Of a DNA stretch of 64,000 nt, positions 37,254 to 45,600 are shown piece after piece. The translations under genes were made by a program, and so were the position numbers. The DNA lies in contig NZ_CAAHFG010000004.1 of NCBI RefSeq assembly GCF_900890425.1, positions 1 through 64,000 of the forward strand, in the 5' to 3' direction. The notes under the pieces are model-generated. The model had not been told where the DNA came from. It saw nothing but the letters and a program-made list of their open reading frames with translations, and searched no databases. Position 1 is the first letter of the stretch; every line of letters starts with the position of its first letter. Origin of the DNA: Pontiella desulfatans. Lineage in GTDB: Bacteria > Verrucomicrobiota > Kiritimatiellia > Kiritimatiellales > Pontiellaceae.

Positions 37254-37307
37254 TGTTTACATGTTGCCTGTTTTTTTTACAACCGGATGCCTATTCACAT
37301 TGTTGAA
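37254..37307 (-). promoter_or_regulatory. Regulon promoter 1 (TTCAACAATGTGAA element)
   Basis: Read on the minus strand: TTCAACAATGTGAA (37307-37294), 11 nt, TTGTAA (-35), 17 nt, TAAACA (weak -10). It would drive the three-module protein gene, whose ATG is 58 bp after the -10. The element and the 11-nt spacing are the same at four other promoters in this window. Confidence 0.75.
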
Positions 37308-37357
37308 CCCTGGATTTCCCACATGCTTGAAACCGAAGCGGCTTCACGGTTGCCGGA

Positions 37358-38539
37358 TTATTGGGCATCGACCCACAGCAACGGATGGCGGATGGGCAGA
37401 TTGCGCAGCACTTCGTAGGTTTGCGGATCAGCCTCGAACCGCTTCCAGGTTTCGAGATAGGATGCGTCGGCGTATTCGCTCCCTGCAAAGAGCAGGAACG
37501 GATGGCGCACGGGCCACTCGTCCCAATACATCACGTCGGGCTCTTTGGGCCATGCGCTTTTATCCCGGACATAGGGCGCCATGAAACCGACGCCCAGTTT
37601 CATCCCCCGCCCATCCGCCAACTGGAACGTCCACAGGTTATCGTCTTCGGAGGAGGCCAGCTGGGCCACGCCGGCCATCGCATCGAGCACGAAAAGCGAA
37701 TAACCGTAAGGTTTGGTGCGCTTCAGTTCCGCCGGGAAACCGCCCTCCGCGTTCATCATCCCGTCCACGTAAACCGTTTTGAACTGGTTGCGGATCCATT
37801 CCAGTTGCTCCGCGTCGCCCACCAGATCCGCAAACGCCGCGGCTTGCAGCGACCAGCAGACGCCGTGGTTGTTCGGATGCTGCTTTTCCTTCAGCCCATA
37901 GGGATGCGTGTTCAGCCACTTTAAATAGTCGCAAAACCAGGCCTTCACCGCCGCCTGATCCTGCTTGGCAAACGAAGGCGAGGCGCACAGCAATTTTGCG
38001 CCGCGCGCCACCTCGACCAAATGGATGGTGTCGATCACCCCGATGCTGCGCCCGGAGTGGCACCCCTTGATCGCCTGCCCATACAGCAGCGACGGATTCA
38101 TCCGCGTTGCATCATCCACGAACCACGCCTTGAGATGCCCGACCGCCTTGTCCGCATAGCGTTCCTCGCCCGTAATCCGGTAGGCCGAAACCAACGTCCC
38201 GATCATATCGCTCAACCGGATCATCGACTGGCGGTGGGCGATGAAGTTCGCCGGGTTGGTTTGCCCATCACGGCGGACATACGGCCCGTCGGGATTTTTT
38301 GGATCCGGCCACCAATAATCGCCTTCCGAATAAAAGTCGTGGATCCCGCCCTCGCTGCGTTCGCAATGGTCGGCGGTCAAGGTGCGCGGCGCTTCGTTCA
38401 TATAGCGCGCGGCCTTTTCCATGATCCGCGGTTTTTCGACCGCAACGATGTCGAAATCCGTTTTTCCGCCAATGCCCGAGAGAACGCACCCTGCGAGAAC
38501 CACGATTAATAGCTGCACCTTCATGTCGTTATGCTTCAT
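37358..38539 (-). CDS. Secreted alginate-lyase-fold enzyme (PF05426)
   Basis: A 393-residue protein starting MKHNDMKVQLLIVVLAG, with GGGAG 6 nt upstream and an export signal (VLSGIGG). It has the alginate_lyase (PF05426) (alpha/alpha) toroid pattern: YWWPDPKNPDGPYVRRDG near the N-terminus, RMNPSLLYGQAIKGCHSGRSIGVID, and the catalytic-region NNHGVCWSLQAAAF. Members cleave uronate-containing chains by beta-elimination (alginate, glucuronan and others). It lies 58 bp after the gene for the TIM-barrel/module protein, so it is probably the second gene of that operon. The second PF05426 enzyme at 47.5 kb is only distantly similar, so the two may act on different linkages. Confidence 0.85.
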   Translation of the reverse strand: MKHNDMKVQLLIVVLAGCVLSGIGGKTDFDIVAVEKPRIMEKAARYMNEAPRTLTADHCERSEGGIHDFYSEGDYWWPDPKNPDGPYVRRDGQTNPANFIAHRQSMIRLSDMIGTLVSAYRITGEERYADKAVGHLKAWFVDDATRMNPSLLYGQAIKGCHSGRSIGVIDTIHLVEVARGAKLLCASPSFAKQDQAAVKAWFCDYLKWLNTHPYGLKEKQHPNNHGVCWSLQAAAFADLVGDAEQLEWIRNQFKTVYVDGMMNAEGGFPAELKRTKPYGYSLFVLDAMAGVAQLASSEDDNLWTFQLADGRGMKLGVGFMAPYVRDKSAWPKEPDVMYWDEWPVRHPFLLFAGSEYADASYLETWKRFEADPQTYEVLRNLPIRHPLLWVDAQ

Positions 38540-38597
38540 CGTAGGCTCCCTTGCTCCAAATCCCACACCTTTTGAACGCAACCCTTCAGCACGGGGC

Positions 38598-41270
38598 TTA
38601 TTCCGCAATCAGGCGGAAGAAGCCGAGTTCATCTTCCGGCAGAACGCTGACGGGCGAGGTATCGCCGCCGGGAACATCGAACCAGTCGCCGGACGCGAGG
38701 CCGTTGGTGTTGCACTGCAACCTGTAGCCGCCTTCCGACCACGCGAAGGTCAGCTCGCCCCCGCCCCATTCCGTTTCCAGCATGGGCGGCACCGGCGTTC
38801 CGACCACGAGGGTTCCCGTTCCAGCGAAAACCGCGCCACCCAAAGCATTGAGTTCTGAAACGGAATACGTTCCATCTTCAAGGACTGTTGAGCCAATGGT
38901 TACGTTGGGCACCGACCAGGTGTAGGCTCCAAGGTCAACCCCTGCGGCGGCAGAATCAGCAACCGTTAGCGAGACCTCGTTGGTCGGTTGCCAGTTGCCC
39001 TGGATTTCGAGCTTGCCGGAACCGAGCACCTCGATCGAGGCCGCCCCGACCGCACCCGGGCTTTCGAAGACGAGCGTGCCGCGGTTGCTCATCCATAGGC
39101 CGGAGAAGGTGTTCGCGGGATTGTCGATCGTGGCGGAGTGTGTTGTGGATGCGCTCGATGCCGTGGAATAGAATGTTCCATCTCCGCCGATGGTCGCCGA
39201 GATCCGGAGATTGCGGGGGCCGGAATCGCTCCAATATCCGGAAAGGATGGTGTAGCCGTCGTTGAAGACCGAGCCCTGCAACACGTTGACGGTGTTGATT
39301 CCGGTTCCGGCGGCCAGGCTTACCGGCTGAGCTTCGGTTCCGCCGGAGAGGATCAGGTTGTTGATGGTGGTGGCGGCGCCGTATTCCTCTTTTCCGCGGA
39401 ATTGAACCTTACCGCCCCCCTCGACGATGAGCGAATCGCCGGGGAACACGGACGAGCCATCCGGACTCGTGAGATTGCCGGTGGCGGGGACGACATAGGC
39501 GTATTCGCCCGACGGCGCGAGATCGTTGTCCCAGATGGTCGCCGTAGTCCAGGTTTGCGCCGAGCCGAGCACATCCATCGTGACCACGGGCACAACGGCC
39601 CCCACCGTAACCGAACCGGAGCCGGTGAATACGGCGTTGGCGCCCATGGCGTTGAGTTCCGCCGCAGCATATGTGCCTTCGGGAACATCGACCGAACCGA
39701 ACGAAAGTTGGGCGACCACCCAGTCGTAGCCGCCGATATCGACCGACGCCGCTGCACTGTCGGCGACCGCCAGCGCCGCGCCGTTAAACGCCTGGTTCCA
39801 GTTTCCCTCGATTTTTAATTTGCCGTTGGCCTTCACTTCGATGTCCGCCGTGCCGACCGCGCCGGCATTCCGGAACAGAAGGGTTCCGGCGTTGCTGATC
39901 CATTTGCCGGCATAGGTATTGGCGGCGTTTCCGACAATCAGCTCATGGGTTGAAGAGCTGTTCGAGGCCGTGCTTGCAATCTCCCCGGCGCCACTGACCG
40001 CCGAACGGATCTCCAGGTTCCGCGCCCCGGCCGAGTCGCTCCAGTAGCCGCTGATCGTCGTGTTCGTTTGGATCTCGACCGTTCCATCGAGGATATTGGT
40101 AACGTCGGCTCCCGTCCCGGCAAAGAGGGTTCCACCCGCCATAACCAGGTTGGTGGCGGTAGCGACTGCGCCGCCCGTGGTGCGCACCTGAAGCTGCCCG
40201 CCGCTCTCGATCGTCAATGATCGGCCGCCGAAGACGGAGTCCGTACCGGGCGTGCGCAGGCGCAGATCGGTGACATAGTCGCAACTTGCGAGCGGCTCCC
40301 AGTCCGAATTCCATGTTGCACTTTCGCTCCAGCTCCCCAAATCAACCGTCTGCCGGAAGAGTTCGTCCTCGGGCGCCGAAGGGAACCAATCGGTCTGCAT
40401 CAGACGGGCGCAACCGAGCTGGTGGTGCGGCGTGTCTTCGTTGCCGACTTCGTTCTCGTAGGTCGAAGGATCTTCGGTGGAATAGTTCTCAACAACGAAA
40501 AAATCGGGGAGTGCATCGTGATCCCGGAGAATCTGCACAAAGGCCTCGGTCTCTTCGTCATACTCTTCCTTGCTGTTGTTCGGCGACACGATGATGCCGA
40601 CCGTATGGCCTTGGCTGTGCGCCCAGCCGATCGCATCCAGAATCCAGTCGTGGTATTTTTGAATGTTGGGATTGGCGTTGTTGATGCGTAAAAAATAGAC
40701 GTGGGGCGGGATATCGATCGTCAACCCTCCCGAGGCTTCGATAAGCTGCTGGAAATCGGCGCGGTCGGAAACATAGTTGTTGTGCAGCTGCGTGTAGTAG
40801 GCCGCCATGTTCTGGTATTCGAAGGTGGGATAGATCGGCGTGGATGGATCGACGCCCTTGTCGTAGTAGGCCTGGATGGTCAGCTCCCAATCGGTCACGT
40901 CGGGAACGCGCGAACTTGAGAAGCAGTTTACGGTAATGAATTCCGCTTCAATGCCCCGGCTCAGATAGCGGCTCACATAGGCGTTTTGGCGCGCGGTGTA
41001 GTTGGAGGTCGTGTGCCCCATTTCAATGCCCCACGCGCGGTCGGCCCACAACGAAACGATAGCGTCCTTTTCCGCCTCGGTCGTATGATCGGTCCAACCT
41101 ACGGAATGGATGAAAATATTTCCGCCGTCCCCCCGGTAGTCATCCGAGTTCGCCGCGACCGCCAGATCTCCGCATCCGGACACCCCGCCCGCATAGATCC
41201 GGGCCGACGCAATTGAGACCGATAGGAGAGCAAACAACAAAGCGTAAACAAAGCAACCGTTCAATTTCAT
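38598..41270 (-). CDS. Secreted protein: unassigned N-terminal catalytic-like domain plus two modules
   Basis: About 890 residues. After a signal peptide (LLSVSIASA) residues 20-330 form a domain I cannot assign. It has alternating strand/helix segments like a TIM barrel (GIEAEFITVNCF, PTFEYQNMAAYY, HVYFLRINNANPN, HTVGIIVSPNNSKEEYDEE, DFFVVENYS), with two glutamates at strand ends (TFEYQN, VVENYS) that would suit a retaining glycosidase. Two copies of the region's shared beta-strand module follow (from ATWNSDWEPLASCDY and TATIWDNDLAPSGEYAY), then the common tail ending PEDELGFFRLIAE. The ATG at 41270 lies 7 nt after a predicted -10, so the mRNA may be leaderless. It heads an operon with the lyase gene. 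Confidence 0.7.
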   Translation of the reverse strand: MKLNGCFVYALLFALLSVSIASARIYAGGVSGCGDLAVAANSDDYRGDGGNIFIHSVGWTDHTTEAEKDAIVSLWADRAWGIEMGHTTSNYTARQNAYVSRYLSRGIEAEFITVNCFSSSRVPDVTDWELTIQAYYDKGVDPSTPIYPTFEYQNMAAYYTQLHNNYVSDRADFQQLIEASGGLTIDIPPHVYFLRINNANPNIQKYHDWILDAIGWAHSQGHTVGIIVSPNNSKEEYDEETEAFVQILRDHDALPDFFVVENYSTEDPSTYENEVGNEDTPHHQLGCARLMQTDWFPSAPEDELFRQTVDLGSWSESATWNSDWEPLASCDYVTDLRLRTPGTDSVFGGRSLTIESGGQLQVRTTGGAVATATNLVMAGGTLFAGTGADVTNILDGTVEIQTNTTISGYWSDSAGARNLEIRSAVSGAGEIASTASNSSSTHELIVGNAANTYAGKWISNAGTLLFRNAGAVGTADIEVKANGKLKIEGNWNQAFNGAALAVADSAAASVDIGGYDWVVAQLSFGSVDVPEGTYAAAELNAMGANAVFTGSGSVTVGAVVPVVTMDVLGSAQTWTTATIWDNDLAPSGEYAYVVPATGNLTSPDGSSVFPGDSLIVEGGGKVQFRGKEEYGAATTINNLILSGGTEAQPVSLAAGTGINTVNVLQGSVFNDGYTILSGYWSDSGPRNLRISATIGGDGTFYSTASSASTTHSATIDNPANTFSGLWMSNRGTLVFESPGAVGAASIEVLGSGKLEIQGNWQPTNEVSLTVADSAAAGVDLGAYTWSVPNVTIGSTVLEDGTYSVSELNALGGAVFAGTGTLVVGTPVPPMLETEWGGGELTFAWSEGGYRLQCNTNGLASGDWFDVPGGDTSPVSVLPEDELGFFRLIAE

Positions 41271-41277
41271 GCAACAC

Positions 41278-41332
41278 ACCATACCCCGCTGTCGCATACG
41301 AATCCAACGCAACGACTGTTCACATTGTTGAA
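41278..41332 (-). promoter_or_regulatory. Regulon promoter 2 (TTCAACAATGTGAA element)
   Basis: Minus strand: TTCAACAATGTGAA (41332-41319), 11 nt, TTGGAT, 18 nt, TATGGT, then 7 nt to the ATG at 41270. Transcription would start at or next to the start codon, giving a leaderless message for the TIM-barrel/module protein and the lyase downstream. Confidence 0.75.
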
Positions 41333-41390
41333 AGCAAAATGGGCATCCCCAGATCGGCGGGCAATGGGGAATAAGGGACATCGGGTAAAA

Positions 41391-41417
41391 GTGAAAAGCC
41401 GCCACATGGTGGCGGCT
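41391..41417 (-). terminator. Terminator of the PEP-CTERM module gene
   Basis: On the minus strand AGCCGCCAC-CAT-GTGGCGGCT, then TTTTCACTTTT. A 9-bp perfect stem with a T-rich tail, 41 bp after the stop at 41458 and just before regulon promoter 2. Confidence 0.7.
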
Positions 41418-41457
41418 CTTCCTGCAAAAGGAAACGGTGCCGGGCACCGTTCGCGGA

Positions 41458-42369
41458 CTAGATGGACAGACGGCGGATGAAGAAGACCGCCGTGCCCACC
41501 ATGGCCACCAGCCCCAGGGTCGCCGGTTCCGGAATCACGGTGATGGTTCCCGTACCGGAAAAGACGGCGGCGTTGCCGGCCATGGCGTTCAACTCCGACA
41601 CGGTGTAGGTGTCGTTGGCCAATAGGCCTTCACCATTGAGGTTGAATTCGCCTACCGTCCAGTCATAGTCCCCGACATTCACAAGGGCATTTGCACTGTT
41701 GGCGACATAGAGCGACGCTTCCGCGTCCCAGTCGCCGAGAATCGTCAGTTTCCCGTTGGCATTGACTCTGACATCCCCTGCACCAACAGCGCCCGCGTTG
41801 GCGAATTCCAGCGTGCCGACGTTGCTGATCCAAGTGCCCGAAAAATCATTCGCGGCGTTGGCAATGGTGAGCTTGTGCGTGGAACCGTTGTTCGAAGCAG
41901 AACTTTCAAGATCGGAGCTGCCGCTCACCTTTGAAAGGATGTTCAGGTTGCGGGCGTCGCCGGAAGTGGAGTTCCAATACCCGTTAAGGTTGGAGTCGGC
42001 GGTCACATTCATATTGCCATCCAGCGCAAAGGTAACCTCATTACCCGTTCCCGCATAAACGACGCCGCCGGCCATAATCAGGTCATCGACCGTGAAAGTA
42101 CCGGACGTGTTGCGCAGCTGCAATTGCCCCGTAGATTCGATCGTCAGCGAATCGCCGCTGAACGTGCCGGCGGAACCGACCCTCAACTTCATGGAGGTCG
42201 TGTAGTCGTTCCCCACAGTCGGAACTCCGTCCGGATTCCAGGTGGAAGCCGTATCCCAATTTCCAAGATCTGTGTCCTGGCTTACCGTGTCGGCACTTGC
42301 CATGGAAGCGCAAATGACCGCAAGGACGGTTGCCACGCATTGCAGTTTAACCCACTGAGCTCTTTTCAT
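41458..42369 (-). CDS. Single-module PEP-CTERM protein
   Basis: A 303-residue exported protein: a signal peptide (MKRAQWVKLQCVATVLAVIC...SMASA), one copy of the shared module (from ASTWNPDGVPTVGNDYTTSM to NDTYTVSELNAMAG...FSGTGTITV), then a PEP-CTERM signal VIPEPATLGLVAMVG...FFIRRLSI (motif, hydrophobic helix, basic end). PEP-CTERM proteins are processed by exosortase and are usually linked to exopolysaccharide or surface display. The other module proteins here lack this signal. GGAG lies before the ATG. Regulon promoter 3 is upstream and a terminator follows, so it is probably a single-gene unit. Confidence 0.8.
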   Translation of the reverse strand: MKRAQWVKLQCVATVLAVICASMASADTVSQDTDLGNWDTASTWNPDGVPTVGNDYTTSMKLRVGSAGTFSGDSLTIESTGQLQLRNTSGTFTVDDLIMAGGVVYAGTGNEVTFALDGNMNVTADSNLNGYWNSTSGDARNLNILSKVSGSSDLESSASNNGSTHKLTIANAANDFSGTWISNVGTLEFANAGAVGAGDVRVNANGKLTILGDWDAEASLYVANSANALVNVGDYDWTVGEFNLNGEGLLANDTYTVSELNAMAGNAAVFSGTGTITVIPEPATLGLVAMVGTAVFFIRRLSI

Positions 42370-42438
42370 TTTTTTCTCCGTTTTTATTTCCCCACTCGAA
42401 GCACGCTACCGCGCTAAGATCGAGCACATGGTGGACGG

Positions 42439-42491
42439 TATATATAAAACGGCGGGTCGAAGCCAACGGCGTGGTTATTCACATTGTTGAA
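42439..42491 (-). promoter_or_regulatory. Regulon promoter 3 (TTCAACAATGTGAA element)
   Basis: Minus strand: TTCAACAATGTGAA (42491-42478), 11 nt, TTGGCT, 16 nt, TATATA. The best -10 of the five. It would drive the PEP-CTERM module gene, whose start is 69 bp after the -10. Confidence 0.78.
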
Positions 42492-42605
42492 TCAAAAAAG
42501 CCAGCGCTACGGGCTAATGGCGCTCTTATGGAATAGGCACAACAACTTCCTGAACGAGCCGAACCGGGCCGAGCAGGCCGGAGGGAAGCCGCGTGCGATC
42601 CCGGC

Positions 42606-45600
42606 TCACTGCTCGATCAACCGATAGAAGCCCGCACCGTTGGTCGGGTTCAGATCAAACGGCGGGGTATCGCCGCCGGGCACATCGGACCAACCGCCCT
42701 CCGTCAAACTGGTTCGCACCTGCACCTTGAAGCCACTACCCACCCACGAAAAGGAGATATCGCCACCACTGATGCCGTGCTCCAGCAAGGGCGGATCCAC
42801 CACACCGCCGCCGACCAACCGCGCCTGATAATTGAGTTGCGGACGCGTATCGGGCGGCCCTTCCACTCCACCTTCGGACATGGTGACGTGGGCGCGGCGA
42901 ATGCTGTTTTTCCCAGCGGCGCTGTTCAGGCGCAGGAAGACATAGTGCCCGGCACCGACGCCACCGGCATATTGCGCGTTCAGGTAGTCGGTCAAGGTGA
43001 TACCGTCTGCGGTGATGGTTCCGAACGCGGTGCTGTCGGTCAACACGCTGGCCTGGATAAGCGTCGCATCGGTCGCGTCGAGCGCGTTGGTCTGGCCATA
43101 GTAGTCGGTGCCCAACACGGAGGAGTCGCCACGTGCCCCGAGGCCGTAGAGATCGGTGTTCCGAAGGGTTCCATCCTTGTCGAAATAGTCGAACGAGAAC
43201 GCAGCATTGACGAACGGATCTTCCGCGTTTCCGAGATCCGGAAGCTGGAAGACAAACACCGTTGCCCGGTCTACCCACGGATCCGATCCCCCCGTTCCAA
43301 CCAACGAAGAGGTGGTTCCGTTGATGACGGTTCCGTCTTCCTTGATGCTGGCGTCGGCGGTTTCGCCATAGAGCGCGCCGCTGATCATCGAGATCTCCGC
43401 AACGGTCAACGTTCCGCTGCCGGTGAAGACCACGTTGGCGCCCAATGCGTTGAGTTCGGCCGCCGTATGCGTGCCGGCGGCCACGGCGACTCCACCGAAC
43501 TCCAAACCGGAGACCGTCCACGCATAGATTCCGAGATCGACGGATGCGGTTGCCGAGTCGGCCACCGTCAACGTGGCCCCTGTCAGCCAATTGCCCAGAA
43601 TCCGAAGCTTGCCGCTGCCGAGCACTTCGATATCCGCCGAACCAACCGCCCCCGCATTTTCGAAGACGAGCGTACCGCGGTGGCTTTTCCAAACACCGGA
43701 GAACGTATTGGCGGGATTGTCGATGGTGGCGGAGTGCGTGGTGGAATCGTTCGACGCGGTGGAATAAATGGTTCCGAAGCCGTCGATGGATGCCGAAAGG
43801 CGGATACTGCGCGGCCCGGTGCTGCTCCAATATCCGGAGAGGACCGTGTAGCCTTGGTTCAAGATCGATCCCCGAAGCACATTGACGGTATTGGCCCCGG
43901 TTCCGGCCGCGAGGTTCACCGGCTTGGCACTGGTTCCGCCGGAGAGGATCAGGTTGTTGATGGTGGTGGCGGCGCCGTTTTCCTCCATACCGCGGAACTG
44001 CACTTTGCCCCCGGCCTCTACGGTCAGGGAGCCGCCCGCAAACGAAACGGTTCCGTCCGGGCTTTTCAGGTTGCCCGTATCCGGAACGACGTACGCATAT
44101 TGCGCGGAGGGCGCGAGATCGTTGTCCCAAATACTCGCCGTGGTCCAGGTCTGCGCCGACCCCAGCTCGTCCATCGTCACCGTGGTTACCTCGGGCACCA
44201 CTCCGCCATAGAGGATCATCTCCTTGATGTCCGTCGGGGTGGAGTTGGCGTTGCCGCCGGCATCGGCGCCGGTCATCCACCAGTAGACCATGCCCGCATC
44301 GGAACAGTCGAACCGGTCGTCCTGAAACGAAACCACGCCATCCTGTTCGGCATACTTGAGCTGATCCCAAATCCAGGCGATTCCCGGATTCTCGTGCTCA
44401 TAGGCCCAGTTCCACAGCCCGGTATCGATATAGACCTTCAGCCCGACATTCTGATCGCCGATCTGATGTTCCGTCACCCCGAAATCGAGAATCTGCTGCC
44501 AGGTAAAATAGTCGCCGCTGTCGTCGTTCGCCGGGTGGTGCGACACCACGTGCACATACGGAATCTTTGCTGGATCGGCGGCCTGCAGCGCATAGCCGAT
44601 CACATCCGGCTCCCCGGCTTCGATAATCCACAGCGGATCGGCGGCGCTGGAAGCGTCGATGGCCGCCGTCAGGTTGGCCACGGCCTCCGTTTGGTTGGAG
44701 CGGCAGTTGTAATAATCCGAAAGGTTTCCGAACGGCCCGAAATAGGAGATTCCTTCCCCGCACAGCGCGTCGAGCTTGGCCTGGCGGCGCAGCTCGTCGG
44801 CCTCGCTGATTAACAGGCCTTCCCCCGAACCTGGAACCAGATCGCACGAGTGTGAAAGATGGACCAACCGATCTTCCAACCCGGCGCCGTTCAGGATGCC
44901 GAACATTACGGCGGTGGCGCCGATGTCGTCCGGGTCGGCCGAATTGCCGTCGGCGACAATCGCCAGGCGGCCCGCCGGCGGGAAATAGGTTGCCGAGGTC
45001 ACGTAGCGGCTCCAAAATCCGGAAACACTGTCCGCGCCGTCGACATCGAAGATCCACCAGTTTTCCGTACAGTCGGAAAAATCCACCCCGCCGTCCGGAA
45101 TGACGGAATAGGTGGCGCTGAAACCAGCGGCATCGATGATGGCGTCCGCTTCCGCCCACAGGCTCTGCGCCAGCGGGTTGGGGTTCGACGCGCTGGTGGC
45201 GGAGCTTAGCCACGAGGTCGCCTCCGAAACATATTTCGGCGTGTCAGGGCCGCGGTCCGCTTTGGTTGAATAGTCGCCGAAATCCACGTTGCCGTCATCG
45301 ATCTGCCGATAGGTCGTCTGCGCCTGCACATAGGCCAGGTCCGCGTCCGTGGTCTGGTCTTCGTTCCAGGAGCTGTGCTGCACCACGATCACGTTTTCCT
45401 GAACAAGCGCTTCGGACACGCCTGCGGAAAGGAGCGCCGCGACCCAGTCGGCGGTAAAGTCGGACTGTCCGGCCTCTTGCACCCAGGCTTTTCCTCCGGC
45501 TTCAAGGATGGGTTGCACCTTGTCTTTGACGCGCGTTACCGAAGCCGACCAATCGGCGCTCGCGTCCGTCCAGTTGACGTTTTCCGTTCCGAAGGCGAGT

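Noticed and set aside
42777-44813. 678-codon open frame antisense to the large multidomain protein
   Set aside because: The minus-strand gene has a signal peptide, ribosome site, promoter and shared modules; the antisense frame is a codon-bias shadow.
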